A stretch of 64,000 bases of DNA from Hydrogenophilales bacterium 12-61-10 (GTDB lineage: Bacteria > Pseudomonadota > Gammaproteobacteria > Burkholderiales > Thiobacillaceae): contig NCCT01000020.1 of NCBI GenBank assembly GCA_002279795.1, forward strand, positions 49,308 to 113,307. Reading direction: 5' to 3'. Both the position numbers and the translations under genes were made by a program. The notes beneath the pieces were generated by a model. It was not told where the DNA came from, searched no databases, and was given only the letters and a program-made list of their open reading frames with translations. The number at the start of each line of letters is the position of its first letter. Position 1 is the stretch's first letter. Positions 7,556 to 16,061 of the stretch are shown here, piece after piece.

Positions 7556-8551
7556 TCAAGGCGTGACGATCACACTGCCCCGCTTGTGTCCGCTGTCGAC
7601 ATGGCGATGCGCGTCCCGGATACGCCCCAGCGGGTAGACCGCATCGATGTGTGGTGTAAACCTTCCGTCCGCCGTGGCCTGCATGAGTAACTGCATATCC
7701 GAGATGCGCTCACGCGCGGGGCCGGCGATGATGCGCTGACGGCTGGTGACCGCCACCCACGGGGCCCGCAGGACATCCTGCAGGCCGCCTGCGAGCGCCA
7801 AGAACCGGCCTTCCGGCGGCAACCATGGGCGCACACGTGCCCAATCGAGCGTGCCTGTGGCGTCGAGAACTACATCAAAGATCTCTTCCGGATTAGGCCA
7901 GTTGTGTCGCGCAGGGTCGATCAGACGTGTAGCCCCCAGTGGCGCAACCCACCCCGCATTGCGCCCACTGCACACGGCCGTGACGTGTGCGCCGAGGAGC
8001 GAAGCCCATTGCACCGCAGCCGAACCGACTGCGCCCGACGCGCCCACGATCAGGATGCGCTCACTCTCACGCAGATCGGCACGGCGCAGAAAATCCATGG
8101 CAGCGGTTCCGCCGAACAGTGCGGCCACTGCGGTTTCATGGGACAGGCTCGCTGGCTTGGCCAGCACTCGCCCCACAGGATTGAGGCAGCAGACCCCGGC
8201 ATGGCAGCCCATGCGCATACCCGTCATGCCCACCACTTCGTCGCCGGGCTGGAATCCGGTCACACCCACTCCAACCGCGTCGATCACACCCAAGAAATCA
8301 CCCCCCAGAACAGGCTGCCGTGGGCGACGCCAGCCCAACGCCAGTCTTCCAGCCAGGCTGAAACCAGATGGCATATCCAACGAACGAATGCGCCGGTCGG
8401 CCGCACTCACCGAAGCCGCATGGATACGGACACGAACCTGCCCGCTCCGGGGCTGAGGGACCGGCAACCTCCCGACCACAAGCGTTTCCGGCGGGCCGTA
8501 GGCCGTACACACTGCTGCCGGCATGGTTTCAACTGGATGCGTAAGTACCAT
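7556..8551 (-). CDS. Medium-chain dehydrogenase/reductase, quinone-oxidoreductase-like
   Basis: About 331 residues of the MDR superfamily. It shows an N-terminal GroES-like fold (AVCTAYGPPETL, GGDFLGVIDAVG) and a Rossmann domain with the motif ILIVGASGAVGSAAVQWA at mid-protein, indicating NAD(P)H binding. Catalytic-zinc cysteine/histidine ligands are not evident, so a zinc-free quinone or enoyl reductase is more likely than an alcohol dehydrogenase. Possible starts are at 8566, 8551 (GGGG upstream) and 8524. The first two overlap the end of the sensor kinase gene, so it is probably the last gene of that operon. Confidence 0.8.
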   Translation of the reverse strand: MVLTHPVETMPAAVCTAYGPPETLVVGRLPVPQPRSGQVRVRIHAASVSAADRRIRSLDMPSGFSLAGRLALGWRRPRQPVLGGDFLGVIDAVGVGVTGFQPGDEVVGMTGMRMGCHAGVCCLNPVGRVLAKPASLSHETAVAALFGGTAAMDFLRRADLRESERILIVGASGAVGSAAVQWASLLGAHVTAVCSGRNAGWVAPLGATRLIDPARHNWPNPEEIFDVVLDATGTLDWARVRPWLPPEGRFLALAGGLQDVLRAPWVAVTSRQRIIAGPARERISDMQLLMQATADGRFTPHIDAVYPLGRIRDAHRHVDSGHKRGSVIVTP

Positions 8552-9962
8552 CTGGCCCCGGTACACTGATCCTTACGCACAGCCCCCTGCCATCGATCCC
8601 ATCTTCCACATGGATGCGTGCATTGTGCTGGCGTATTGCCGCCGCCACGATGGCCAGCCCCAGTCCGGACCCCGACGCACTGCTCTGGCTGCCTCGCCAG
8701 AACCGGTCAAACATGCGCCCACGCTCTTCACGGGGAATGCCCGGGCCGTCATCACACACCGATGCGACAAAAGCCAGTGAGGGTTCGACATCCATCCGCA
8801 CGATCACCTGCCCGCCGGGCCGGCCATAGCGAATGGCGTTACCAATCAGATTGCTCAGTGCAGTTTCCAGCGTGTGGTGCGCACACCCGACCGGCACTTG
8901 ATCCGGACCACGATAGGCAAGCTGGATGGATTTTTCCCGGGCTTCCAGTGCATGGGCCGCCAGAACGTCGCGCACTACATCGGCCACATCCGCAGGCTCG
9001 CCTTTATCCGCCTTGGCTTCAAAACGGGCCAGCGTCAGTAACTGGCCAACCAATCGGTTGGCCCGACCAAGACCGGCCTGCAATCCGCGCTCGGCCTCCA
9101 ACCGCGCTTCTGGCGTTTTCGCATGCAGAACATCATCGACCTGCGCGCTGATCACCGCCAGCGGCGTGCGCAGCTCATGTGCCGCATCAGCAAGAAAATC
9201 CCGCTCGCGTCGCAGCAGCTCCCTGAGTCTTTCCAGCGTGGAATTGATTTCATCAACTACGGGCTGAAGTTCCGGGACGAGCTCTTCCATCTCGACCGGT
9301 TCCAAATCATCGGGAGGGCGCGCCGCAAGTTCGCACGACAGCTGGCGTAAAGGTTTCAACCCGCATTTAACGACCCACAAGACCGGCAACAGCAGGAGCG
9401 GAAATCCAGCAAGCAAAGGGGTGAGTAAACTGGCTGGGCCCAACATCACGCTGTCGAAATCGGCCTGCCGTCCGCGTTTCGTTTGCATCACCTCGATTCG
9501 ATAGTCATGCCCCCGCGCCCAGGCGGCATAGACGCGATAGGACTCGCCCCCGATTTCCGCATCGTGAAAACCTGTTGCCATGAACGGGCCTGTTGGCACG
9601 CGCAGCACATTCGGGCTACCGGCTATCCAGGTTCCGTCTTTCCGCCATACATTGAACACAGCAACATCCTCGGTGTGCGCGCCATTGTCGGCGTGCGCAC
9701 CATCGTCGGCGAATTCGGCAAGGACGAGGTTCGCGCCCGCAATGGATGCCCGCATATCTTCCGGGCTGCGACTCGATTCCACGATCTTCCCAAGCCCCCT
9801 GGAAAATATCGTCAGCTGGTGATCGAAACCGCCCGACTCGGGCCAGTGCATCAGCGCCATGCCGATGCCGTAGATCGCCGCCCAGACCAGTACGCTGGCC
9901 ACCAGCAAGGTGACCCCCAGGATTTTGGTCATTGAGGGCGGAGAAAATGAAGCTTTCTTCAT
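8529..9962 (-). CDS. Sensor histidine kinase, two-component system (QseC/PmrB type)
   Basis: A 477-residue membrane kinase. Transmembrane helices lie at about residues 14-35 and 175-197 and enclose a periplasmic domain. A HAMP-like linker is followed by the dimerisation domain with phospho-acceptor His262 in AAHELRTPLAV. The ATP-binding domain has an N box (SNLIGNAIRYG), a DDGPGIP G1 box and GSGLGLAIV. The stimulus is not predictable from sequence. Its start overlaps the response regulator stop by four bases, so they form a pair. Confidence 0.93.
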   Translation of the reverse strand: MKKASFSPPSMTKILGVTLLVASVLVWAAIYGIGMALMHWPESGGFDHQLTIFSRGLGKIVESSRSPEDMRASIAGANLVLAEFADDGAHADNGAHTEDVAVFNVWRKDGTWIAGSPNVLRVPTGPFMATGFHDAEIGGESYRVYAAWARGHDYRIEVMQTKRGRQADFDSVMLGPASLLTPLLAGFPLLLLPVLWVVKCGLKPLRQLSCELAARPPDDLEPVEMEELVPELQPVVDEINSTLERLRELLRRERDFLADAAHELRTPLAVISAQVDDVLHAKTPEARLEAERGLQAGLGRANRLVGQLLTLARFEAKADKGEPADVADVVRDVLAAHALEAREKSIQLAYRGPDQVPVGCAHHTLETALSNLIGNAIRYGRPGGQVIVRMDVEPSLAFVASVCDDGPGIPREERGRMFDRFWRGSQSSASGSGLGLAIVAAAIRQHNARIHVEDGIDGRGLCVRISVPGPDGTYASS

Positions 9963-10621
9963 TCGAACAGGCTGTAGCCTACGCCCCGCACCGTATGGAT
10001 GACGCTTGTGCCAAGTTTGCGGCGCAAGTTGTGGATATGCCAGTCGAGCGTGCTGAACTCCAGTGGCTCGCCGAAAGGTTGCAGGGCGCGCGCCATGCGA
10101 TGTTTAGGCACCACCTCACCTGCGTTACGTGCCAGTTCCTCGACGATCTGGAACTCGCGGGGCGACAGCGCCACAGCACTACCATCAAAGCGGACTTCCC
10201 GTTTGCCGACATCGATATAAAGTTTCCCGACCTCCCAGGCCGACGATGCCTGTCCCGTGGCGCGGCGCGTGACGGCGCGAATGCGCGAGGCCAGCTCTTC
10301 CGGCGCAACTGGCTTGACGACGTAATCGTCCGCCCCGGCATCAAGGCCATCCACTCGGGACGAAACGGCATCGCGCGCGGTCAGCACGATGACAGGCAAC
10401 ATCAATTGGTTGCGGCGCCAACGCCGAAGCAGGTCTAGCCCTTGACCATCGGGAAGACCAAGGTCGAGCACTGCGCAGGCGAACAGCGCAGTCTCACCGG
10501 AAGCCTGCGCATGCGCATCCCTCACACTTCGCACCCAGGTGCATGCAAACCCGTAGCCGCCCAAGGCTCGTTGCAGTGCGCCGCCTAAATCCAGATCGTC
10601 TTCAATGAGCAGCAGATGCAT
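9959..10621 (-). CDS. Response regulator, OmpR/PhoB family
   Basis: A 220-residue regulator. The receiver domain has the acidic pocket (IEDDLDLG), phospho-acceptor Asp53 in VLDLGLPDGQG, and the lysine of YVVKPVAP. The C-terminal winged helix (about residues 125-220) ends STLDWHIHNLRRKLG...HTVRGVGY, characteristic of OmpR-type DNA-binding domains. It is the partner of the adjacent kinase. It starts six bases after the alpha/beta hydrolase gene, so the whole run may be one transcript. Confidence 0.95.
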   Translation of the reverse strand: MHLLLIEDDLDLGGALQRALGGYGFACTWVRSVRDAHAQASGETALFACAVLDLGLPDGQGLDLLRRWRRNQLMLPVIVLTARDAVSSRVDGLDAGADDYVVKPVAPEELASRIRAVTRRATGQASSAWEVGKLYIDVGKREVRFDGSAVALSPREFQIVEELARNAGEVVPKHRMARALQPFGEPLEFSTLDWHIHNLRRKLGTSVIHTVRGVGYSLFE

Positions 10622-10627
10622 GTTGCT

Positions 10628-11350
10628 TCACTCGACCGGCACAGCGGGAGGGGGCATTTGGGCGAAGCGGCTCTCGCGCAAGGCCTCTCGTATCGCCTGA
10701 ATGACAGCCTCGGGCTTTTCCAGCGGAATGGCGTGGCCGCTGTCGACCCAAATCTGCTTCGCCCCCGGGTGCAGTCGAACGATGTCCTTGCGCTTCTCGT
10801 TCGCATCGATAGTCAGTGCCGATTTCTCTTGCATCGGTTCCAGCTTGCTCAACACGAAAACCGGTTTGCCTTCCAGCGGCGGCAAACTCAGCACCGCTAC
10901 TCCGGTCGCGTCCATGGCGTTCAATTCTGTTTCCGCAGTTTCCGATAGCAACAAACCGAAGCCCACACGTGCCCAGGCTGGCCAATTTTCACGCGCACCC
11001 GCCCCCTTGAACTGCTCGGGATGCGTCGAATCCACAAGCACCAGCGCCGCCACTTCGTCCGGGTGACGTCGGGCGAAGAGCTGCATGTACAAACCGCCAA
11101 GCGAATGCCCGACCAGCACATAAGGCGGGGTCAAGTTGCGGCTTTTCAGCAGCGCACGCAACTCATCGACGACGTGGTCGCCATCGCGCGGCGTAACGGC
11201 GCGTTCGCTTTCCCCATAACCTGGACGGTTGTAGGCGAAAACCATCGTTTCCTTCGCGACCTCTGGAAAGACCTTGGCCCACCAATCCATCGTTCCGCCG
11301 AGACCGCTCTCAAGCGACGCGCCGTTCCCCGATGCGGTCAGTGCGGGCAT
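10628..11350 (-). CDS. Alpha/beta hydrolase, out of frame with its own signal peptide
   Basis: A 240-residue hydrolase. The nucleophile elbow is VGHSLGG with Ser83, the acid is probably the aspartate in LVLVDSTHPEQ, and the base is the histidine in VDSGHAIPLEKP. The frame begins at an ATG at 11350 without a good ribosome site, and the first residues look incomplete: the oxyanion strand before SLESGLGGTMDWW is missing. A lipoprotein signal peptide lies immediately upstream in a different frame (11310-11420). The intact gene was therefore probably a lipoprotein hydrolase. Whether a shortened cytoplasmic enzyme is still made is unclear. Confidence 0.65.
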   Translation of the reverse strand: MPALTASGNGASLESGLGGTMDWWAKVFPEVAKETMVFAYNRPGYGESERAVTPRDGDHVVDELRALLKSRNLTPPYVLVGHSLGGLYMQLFARRHPDEVAALVLVDSTHPEQFKGAGARENWPAWARVGFGLLLSETAETELNAMDATGVAVLSLPPLEGKPVFVLSKLEPMQEKSALTIDANEKRKDIVRLHPGAKQIWVDSGHAIPLEKPEAVIQAIREALRESRFAQMPPPAVPVE

Positions 11351-11420
11351 CGAGGATGCTGGCGCAGCCCGATATCAAAAGCACACCCATCAAAAACAGG
11401 TTTTTCAAAATTGTATTCAT
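11310..11420 (-). pseudogene. Detached lipoprotein signal peptide of the hydrolase
   Basis: The ATG at 11420 opens a 36-codon frame reading MNTILKNLFLMGVLLISGC, with a lipobox (L15-I-S-G-C19), then ASILDARTDRIGERRVA and a TGA at 11310-11312. In related secreted hydrolases a TDRIG-like segment leads directly into the ESGLGGTMDWW region, which here is in the other frame. A small deletion or indel around 11310-11345 would explain both pieces. An assembly error remains possible. Confidence 0.55.
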
Positions 11421-11444
11421 CCGTTTTGCTACCCATCCATCCAG

Positions 11445-11705
11445 TCAGCACAAACCCTCTTTGCATCGAACTCCGATCAAGCGCTCGCGCTCGCGGAGAT
11501 ACTCTTCGTACGTTGCGTGATCGGCCTCACAGCTGGTTTCATTCATTCCATCGTTGCACTGCTTCCGAACCAACCCTTCGTAGACCCCACGTTTAACGCC
11601 GTCAGACGTACATCCCGACAAGACGAACACCAGCCCAGCGAGTGTTACCCGCAGCAGTACGAACCTCGGTTCATCCCTCCTGGCGAATCGAATGATTCCT
11701 GGCAA
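11445..11705 (-). CDS. Small putative lipoprotein, start uncertain
   Basis: An 86-codon frame that opens with TTG at 11705, touching the stop of the upstream gene. It contains a signal sequence, LRVTLAGLVFVLSGC, with a lipobox, then a short cysteine- and charge-rich domain ending in GVRCKEGLC. The best ribosome site, AGGAGG, is followed at four bases by an ATG that is out of frame and stops after nine codons. One extra base there would produce MNRGFVLLRVTLAG, an ordinary lipoprotein start. The gene is therefore either translated from TTG or slightly broken. No family was recognised. Confidence 0.5.
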   Translation of the reverse strand: MPGIIRFARRDEPRFVLLRVTLAGLVFVLSGCTSDGVKRGVYEGLVRKQCNDGMNETSCEADHATYEEYLRERERLIGVRCKEGLC

Positions 11706-12443
11706 TTACTTCTTCCTTGCGCTTACACATTTACCCAGCCGGTCGCGCGCGGCCAGGCCATCGTGCCACTCGACACTGGCAACCGATTTTCCATCCATTT
11801 CCAGATCAAAACTGGCTTCATTTTCCATACCAGCCAAAGCCGCCTCTATCGTCGGAACGGCAAACGCAATGGCGCCAAATGCCTCACCCGGGAGCTTGTA
11901 GTTGAATGCCTGCACGGTTTGCGGTGCATCATTGGACTGCTTGAGCGTGACTCTTACTTTCTGCATTTTTGCCGGTGTGGGTATATCCGCCCCCCAAAAA
12001 GTCATAAGTGCGCCTGCGTACTCTTTGCCCGGTCCTGACAGCCGGACCATGCCGCCACCCTTTGCATAAAAGGCAGCGCAGTATTCCCCAGGCGCGGCAC
12101 CGGGGGCATCCTGAAAATATTCCCATCCACCATTGAGGTAGCGTTCATACGCCGCCTTGAATTTTGGGTCACTTTTTGCCCGTTTCTCGATCACCTCGGA
12201 TGGCTCGTGAGCCACGGCGGTGGACACCGAGACCGCCTGGCTGAGTAAGCTTTGCATCGGGTCAAAAGCGGCTGCATTTGAGCCGCTTTTACTCCCGCTG
12301 CTCTGATCTGATTGCCGATGTTGCGCCTGCTCCGTGCATTTTTTTGGCAAATCCGAGCAGGCCAAAACTGAGCAGGAAAACATCATGAGCATCAAACCCG
12401 AAGCGCCTAGCAAGATAAAACGTGTCGAATCAGTTTGCGGCAT
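11706..12443 (-). CDS. Secreted protein of unknown function
   Basis: A 245-residue protein with an AGGAGG site before the ATG at 12443. The N-terminal hydrophobic segment (LLGASGLMLMMFSCSVLAC) is a signal peptide. SVLAC could serve as a lipobox, making it a lipoprotein. A serine/glycine-rich low-complexity linker (about residues 40-60) leads to a domain with YERYLNGGWEYFQDAPGA and GEYCAAFYAKGGGMVRLSGP. No family was recognised. It lies directly upstream of the small lipoprotein gene and downstream of the CPBP protease on the same strand. Confidence 0.7.
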   Translation of the reverse strand: MPQTDSTRFILLGASGLMLMMFSCSVLACSDLPKKCTEQAQHRQSDQSSGSKSGSNAAAFDPMQSLLSQAVSVSTAVAHEPSEVIEKRAKSDPKFKAAYERYLNGGWEYFQDAPGAAPGEYCAAFYAKGGGMVRLSGPGKEYAGALMTFWGADIPTPAKMQKVRVTLKQSNDAPQTVQAFNYKLPGEAFGAIAFAVPTIEAALAGMENEASFDLEMDGKSVASVEWHDGLAARDRLGKCVSARKK

Positions 12444-12490
12444 GATTGCCTCCTGAAAAGTCCTACAGAATATGCAGAACTTCTGTTACA

Positions 12491-13240
12491 TCAACGTAAA
12501 CCTGAGGGATACGCCGCCTTTGGTGTGTCCTTCGCAAGTGCAGTATTGGCCGCTGCCATGACGAAAGCCGAGAAGATCACAACGTCTTGCAGAAAGTGAA
12601 TGAACCAGGCCCAGAATATTCCGTTCGTCTCCACCACTGACTTGGCAAGCAGCCACCCCAATAAACCCGCCATTAGTGCACCACCGATACCGTTGGGCAT
12701 GCCACGAAGATGCGAAACTCCGAAAACAGCAGCCGAAATGAGCAGTATGTGATCGGCATCAACTGAGCCAACCAGCGGCACAATAACGCCAAGTCGGAAA
12801 ACCACTTCTTCGCTGAATGAGTTGGTAAGTGCGAACAGAAAAACCCACGGCAGGTAAGGTACGAGTTGCTTTGGATTGCCGACAGATTTACGTAATTGCA
12901 AATAGACAAAGATGGATGTGGCTAGTGTGATGAAAATCGACAGACTAGCTCCGAGGCTACGCCATGACTCTCCCTCCGAAATACCCAACCACGAAACTCC
13001 TTTGGCAGGAGCGGCGATATTGCCCGGAGCAAGGTAGGCCGAGAGGATCGTTTCGTTCAAGCAATAGGTGACGAGTAGAGCAAGCATGGCTACTCCCAAC
13101 AATAGAGCCTGATATTTTGATTGGGTGTTGACGTATTCCAGTCCACTCACAGAAAACGGCGCCCTTTGCGCGAACCGACCGAGGCTCAGGATGACTGTCG
13201 TTGCACCAATAACGACTACCAGTGCGATCACGACTTCCAC
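12491..13240 (-). CDS. CPBP family intramembrane glutamic endopeptidase
   Basis: A 249-residue protein with about seven hydrophobic segments, starting with GTG at 13240 after GGAG. It has the CPBP (CAAX/bacteriocin-processing) motifs: Glu144-Glu145-x3-Arg149 in SFSEEVVFR, His177 in FGVSHLRG, and a final His215 (FIHFLQD). In the family these form the membrane-embedded active site. Bacterial members act in bacteriocin immunity, protein secretion or unknown processing. Whether the neighbouring lipoproteins are substrates is speculation. Confidence 0.82.
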   Translation of the reverse strand: MEVVIALVVVIGATTVILSLGRFAQRAPFSVSGLEYVNTQSKYQALLLGVAMLALLVTYCLNETILSAYLAPGNIAAPAKGVSWLGISEGESWRSLGASLSIFITLATSIFVYLQLRKSVGNPKQLVPYLPWVFLFALTNSFSEEVVFRLGVIVPLVGSVDADHILLISAAVFGVSHLRGMPNGIGGALMAGLLGWLLAKSVVETNGIFWAWFIHFLQDVVIFSAFVMAAANTALAKDTPKAAYPSGLR

Positions 13241-13333
13241 TCGATTGCTTCTCCTAAACAGCCGACGAGACTGTAGAAGAAGTTCCCGGAAAAATGGACG
13301 GGGTAGAAATGGACATACATCATTGTGCAGCCT

Positions 13334-13756
13334 TTATCGCGAAGCGTCCGGTGATGGGTTGGGCCATTTCCAGGCAAACCAGACAATGAGCGCCATACAG
13401 ACGACCTCAACAGTTGCGAAGAAAATGTAGTGCAGCATGGTCGACCCACCGGCTATGACCTACGCAATGGTCACCACGCCTGCGATGATATTCGTCCAAC
13501 GATTCGCTCTGTATTTCAGTACCCGGGCCAACAGAACCATGGCAATCGGTATCTCTGTCACCATGGCGGCTCCCAGCAAGAACCCTTGCGTGATTTGAAT
13601 TTCTTCCGCGTACCTGGTCATGAGAACCTTCAAGAACCCGGGGTTCATGAAAGTGAAAATATCCGCGAAAAGCATGTTCAACATCACGAACACTCACATC
13701 GTGGAAAGCATGGTTTCCATGCTCCACTTCCCGTCACGCTTTTCGTCAGGATTCAC
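13334..13756 (-). pseudogene. DUF6326-like membrane protein with two in-frame stop codons
   Basis: From GTG at 13756 one frame runs 141 codons to TAA at 13334-13336 and reads as a conserved membrane protein. It includes METMLSTM, stop, VFVMLNMLFADIFTFMNPGF, then a helix ending in ANRWTNIIAGVVTIA, stop, and VIAGGSTMLHYIFFATVEVV. The breaks are TGA at codon 21 (13694-13696) and TAG at codon 99 (13460-13462). No indel is needed: the frame is continuous. The family resemblance (DUF6326, about 140 residues, four helices) is from memory. Two nonsense mutations in an otherwise intact frame indicate recent inactivation. Confidence 0.7.
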
Positions 13757-13771
13757 GTTGCCGTTTCCCGC

Positions 13772-14950
13772 TCAGTTTCCGGGCACATGCAGCAGCCCCT
13801 CGCACGCCCCCTTGGCGGACATGCCCATATTGCTATCTACACTGATGCGCACATCGGCGACGCGAAATGCGCCCTGCCGATCAGGCGTGGTGACAAACTG
13901 CACATCGCAACTCCAGTAAATACCATGCGTCACATACGTACCGCCCTTGTAGTCGTACACCGCACGCGTGTCATAGTCCTTGCCATAAGACAGGAAGCGC
14001 ACATTGCCTGTTGTGGTAAGGCTCGGGCGCCCTACGATTGACGCGACCTCTTCCTCCAGCTTGCCTTGCCAGACCATCAACATCTGGGATTCTGTACGAT
14101 TCAGTTTGCGCCCGTTGCGCAGCTTGGCGGCCACCTTGTCAAAATCGAATTTGATTTCCGCTGCCTGAATTTTCGGCTCGTAGGCTTGCTTGGTCTTTTT
14201 TGTTAATTCAGCAAGTTGCGTTTTCGCCTCTGCAATTTTTGCCATCGCAGCAGCTTTTTCTTCCGGCGTGGCTTTCTTTGCCCATTTTCCACTGGGGTCG
14301 GGACGTTTGCTTCCCGCCCAGAGTACGGACCACGCCAATTCCAGATACTGCGGTGCCGACCCATTTATCAAGGTCATATCTTCTGTAAGGCCTATTTTTC
14401 GTAATTCCGTATTGAACGCTGTGCTATCCAAGGTCTTGCCGGATGCGCGTACCGCCGCATTTACAGCTGCATTGACTTCGTCTCGATTACAGGCCAGCTT
14501 GTGCGCCTTGAGCAAAACAGGGCTGCTTGCCATTTGCCATGCACCAGCAGGTGTGGATTCAATTTTTAAATCGCTGCGCCGCAGGATCGTGCCGCCTTCA
14601 CCCAAACGCATTTTCACCGGGTCTGTCCAGGCTGGTTGTTTAGGGATGCCCTTACCGAAATCAACTTTCGAGGCGCATTCGAACTGCAAGCGCATTTCAG
14701 CCCATTCTGGTTGCTGCGCGTTTTCGTAGATCACCGTTACATCGAGCTGCTTGATCTCGATAGGCCCCATCAACATACTGAGCGGAGTGCGATCATCCAC
14801 CAGCGTATTGGCAAAAAATGCCTGCCGGTTTCCGGGTTCGCCTTGCATGTGAAAGAAAACGTCGACAAGGTAATCAGCGTGCGTGAGACCCGGCCATAAA
14901 AAAGCCAGCGACACATAACTTGTCCACTTTGCCACAGTCAAATTTCTCAA
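13772..14950 (-). CDS. Large secreted protein of unknown function
   Basis: A 392-residue protein starting with TTG at 14950, seven bases after AAGGA. A signal peptide (SYVSLAFLWPGLTHA) is followed by a folded region, then a lysine/alanine-rich helical segment (about residues 225-290, KKATPEEKAAAMAKIAEAK and TKKTKQAYEPK) likely to form a coiled coil. A C-terminal domain contains paired cysteines (WSCDVQF, KGACEGLLH). No family was recognised. It is the longest gene of the accessory run and ends 16 bases before the broken DUF6326-like gene. Confidence 0.7.
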   Translation of the reverse strand: MRNLTVAKWTSYVSLAFLWPGLTHADYLVDVFFHMQGEPGNRQAFFANTLVDDRTPLSMLMGPIEIKQLDVTVIYENAQQPEWAEMRLQFECASKVDFGKGIPKQPAWTDPVKMRLGEGGTILRRSDLKIESTPAGAWQMASSPVLLKAHKLACNRDEVNAAVNAAVRASGKTLDSTAFNTELRKIGLTEDMTLINGSAPQYLELAWSVLWAGSKRPDPSGKWAKKATPEEKAAAMAKIAEAKTQLAELTKKTKQAYEPKIQAAEIKFDFDKVAAKLRNGRKLNRTESQMLMVWQGKLEEEVASIVGRPSLTTTGNVRFLSYGKDYDTRAVYDYKGGTYVTHGIYWSCDVQFVTTPDRQGAFRVADVRISVDSNMGMSAKGACEGLLHVPGN

Positions 14951-15030
14951 GCAGATTTCCTTAAAATGATTGCAACGGTAAACAAAAGCTGATTATCAGA
15001 GGAGGCCTGGTACCACCGTCGGTTCATCTA

Positions 15031-15378
15031 CTAGCATTTCCTCGCTGCTTTCAAAAGTGCATTGCAAGGTGCACGTCCAGCATTTTTCGATTTGGCAGCT
15101 TTCCCAAGCTCACTGCAAATTGCGTCGGTCACAACACTCCCAGTACCAAATGAAAACGAGCCTTCCACATAACAACTGAATTTTTTTCCTGCCTGGGTTT
15201 TTACGGTATACGACGTTTGCAAGCCTTCATCGACCCGGTCTGAAATTGTGAAAGTCCTTCTTTCCATGCCAAGCGCCAATTCTGTTTTCCGCACGAGGTG
15301 ATCGTCCTTCACCACCGCAGAAGCACAGCCACTCAGCACACCCACCAAGGCGAGAAACGATAGGTTTTGAATATTCAT
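15031..15378 (-). CDS. Small lipoprotein of unknown function
   Basis: A 115-residue protein with TGGAG seven bases before the ATG. The signal sequence FLALVGVLSGC has a clear lipobox, so the mature protein starts at Cys18 and is probably lipid-anchored. The rest is polar, with cysteines in KFSCYVEG, AICSELG, APCNALL and the C-terminal KC, which may pair in the periplasm. No family was recognised. The flanking intergenic stretches are AT-rich, and a 15412-15433 hairpin lies upstream. Confidence 0.7.
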   Translation of the reverse strand: MNIQNLSFLALVGVLSGCASAVVKDDHLVRKTELALGMERRTFTISDRVDEGLQTSYTVKTQAGKKFSCYVEGSFSFGTGSVVTDAICSELGKAAKSKNAGRAPCNALLKAARKC

Positions 15379-15411
15379 TTGAGACTCCAGGGTAGGAAAT
15401 TAAAACAGGAT

Positions 15412-15433
15412 ATGAAGGAGCCTATTCCTTCAT
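15412..15433. terminator. Weak hairpin between two accessory genes
   Basis: ATGAAGGA (15412-15419) pairs perfectly with TCCTTCAT (15426-15433) around a 6-base loop. Read on the minus strand it is followed after several bases by TTTTAATTT. It lies about 100 bases beyond the stop of the 15530-16000 gene and could terminate it. The pairing is short and the T-run is displaced. Confidence 0.35.
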
Positions 15434-15529
15434 CATTACTATGACGCCACTTTAGCTAATACAGATCCGACATGAGGCTGCAGTTCCAATCTATCGTGAG
15501 CCGCATAGGGAGGACAGCCCGTCGCCGAC

Positions 15530-16000
15530 TCAAAACGCCTCCTTTTGTGTTTGCTGCCGAGCCATCCTCGCTTTTCCACTATGCAGTTCAACCAATTTCA
15601 GCAATGCTTCATTCATGCGCGGCGGAAAACCCGAATCAAGCGATTTGTGAATTTCAAATAAAAATTTCGGGCTTTTCTCTTCTACTTCCGTGTTCCCATT
15701 AAATTGAGTGGTGCATGGCTTATCGCACATCAGGGTATAAGAGAGGTACGCAGCGGTATGCGTGTAGCTGATGGTTTTGATCTGCTTGATTGGAATGGAT
15801 CTTTGAATTGTTTCACCGCCCATTGCATAGGGTAGTGTCAGGCGACTGATCAGTTCATCGCCCTCGATGGAATGCTTCAGTCGTCCCTCAAGATTGAAGC
15901 CAGACTGCTTGATGATCCAGGCTTCGGTTTCCTCTTGGGTCTGAGCCATAGCCGAGGCCGAAAACATTGCGAGCAATAAAATCCAAATCAAATTCATCAT
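15530..16000 (-). CDS. Secreted protein of unknown function
   Basis: A 156-residue protein with tandem ATG codons at its start and GGGA upstream. A signal peptide (MMNLIWILLLAMFSASAMAQ) is predicted to be cleaved after AMA. The mature part is a compact domain with ETIQRSIPIKQIKTISYTH and two cysteines in LMCDKPCTTQF, suggesting a periplasmic fold with a disulphide. No family was recognised. Same strand as its accessory neighbours, with intergenic gaps of 60-150 bases. Confidence 0.7.
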   Translation of the reverse strand: MMNLIWILLLAMFSASAMAQTQEETEAWIIKQSGFNLEGRLKHSIEGDELISRLTLPYAMGGETIQRSIPIKQIKTISYTHTAAYLSYTLMCDKPCTTQFNGNTEVEEKSPKFLFEIHKSLDSGFPPRMNEALLKLVELHSGKARMARQQTQKEAF

Positions 16001-16061
16001 GATTTTTTCCCGGCTCAGAATGCCACGACTTCAAAAATAAATTTAAGTTGCCAATGCGTTT

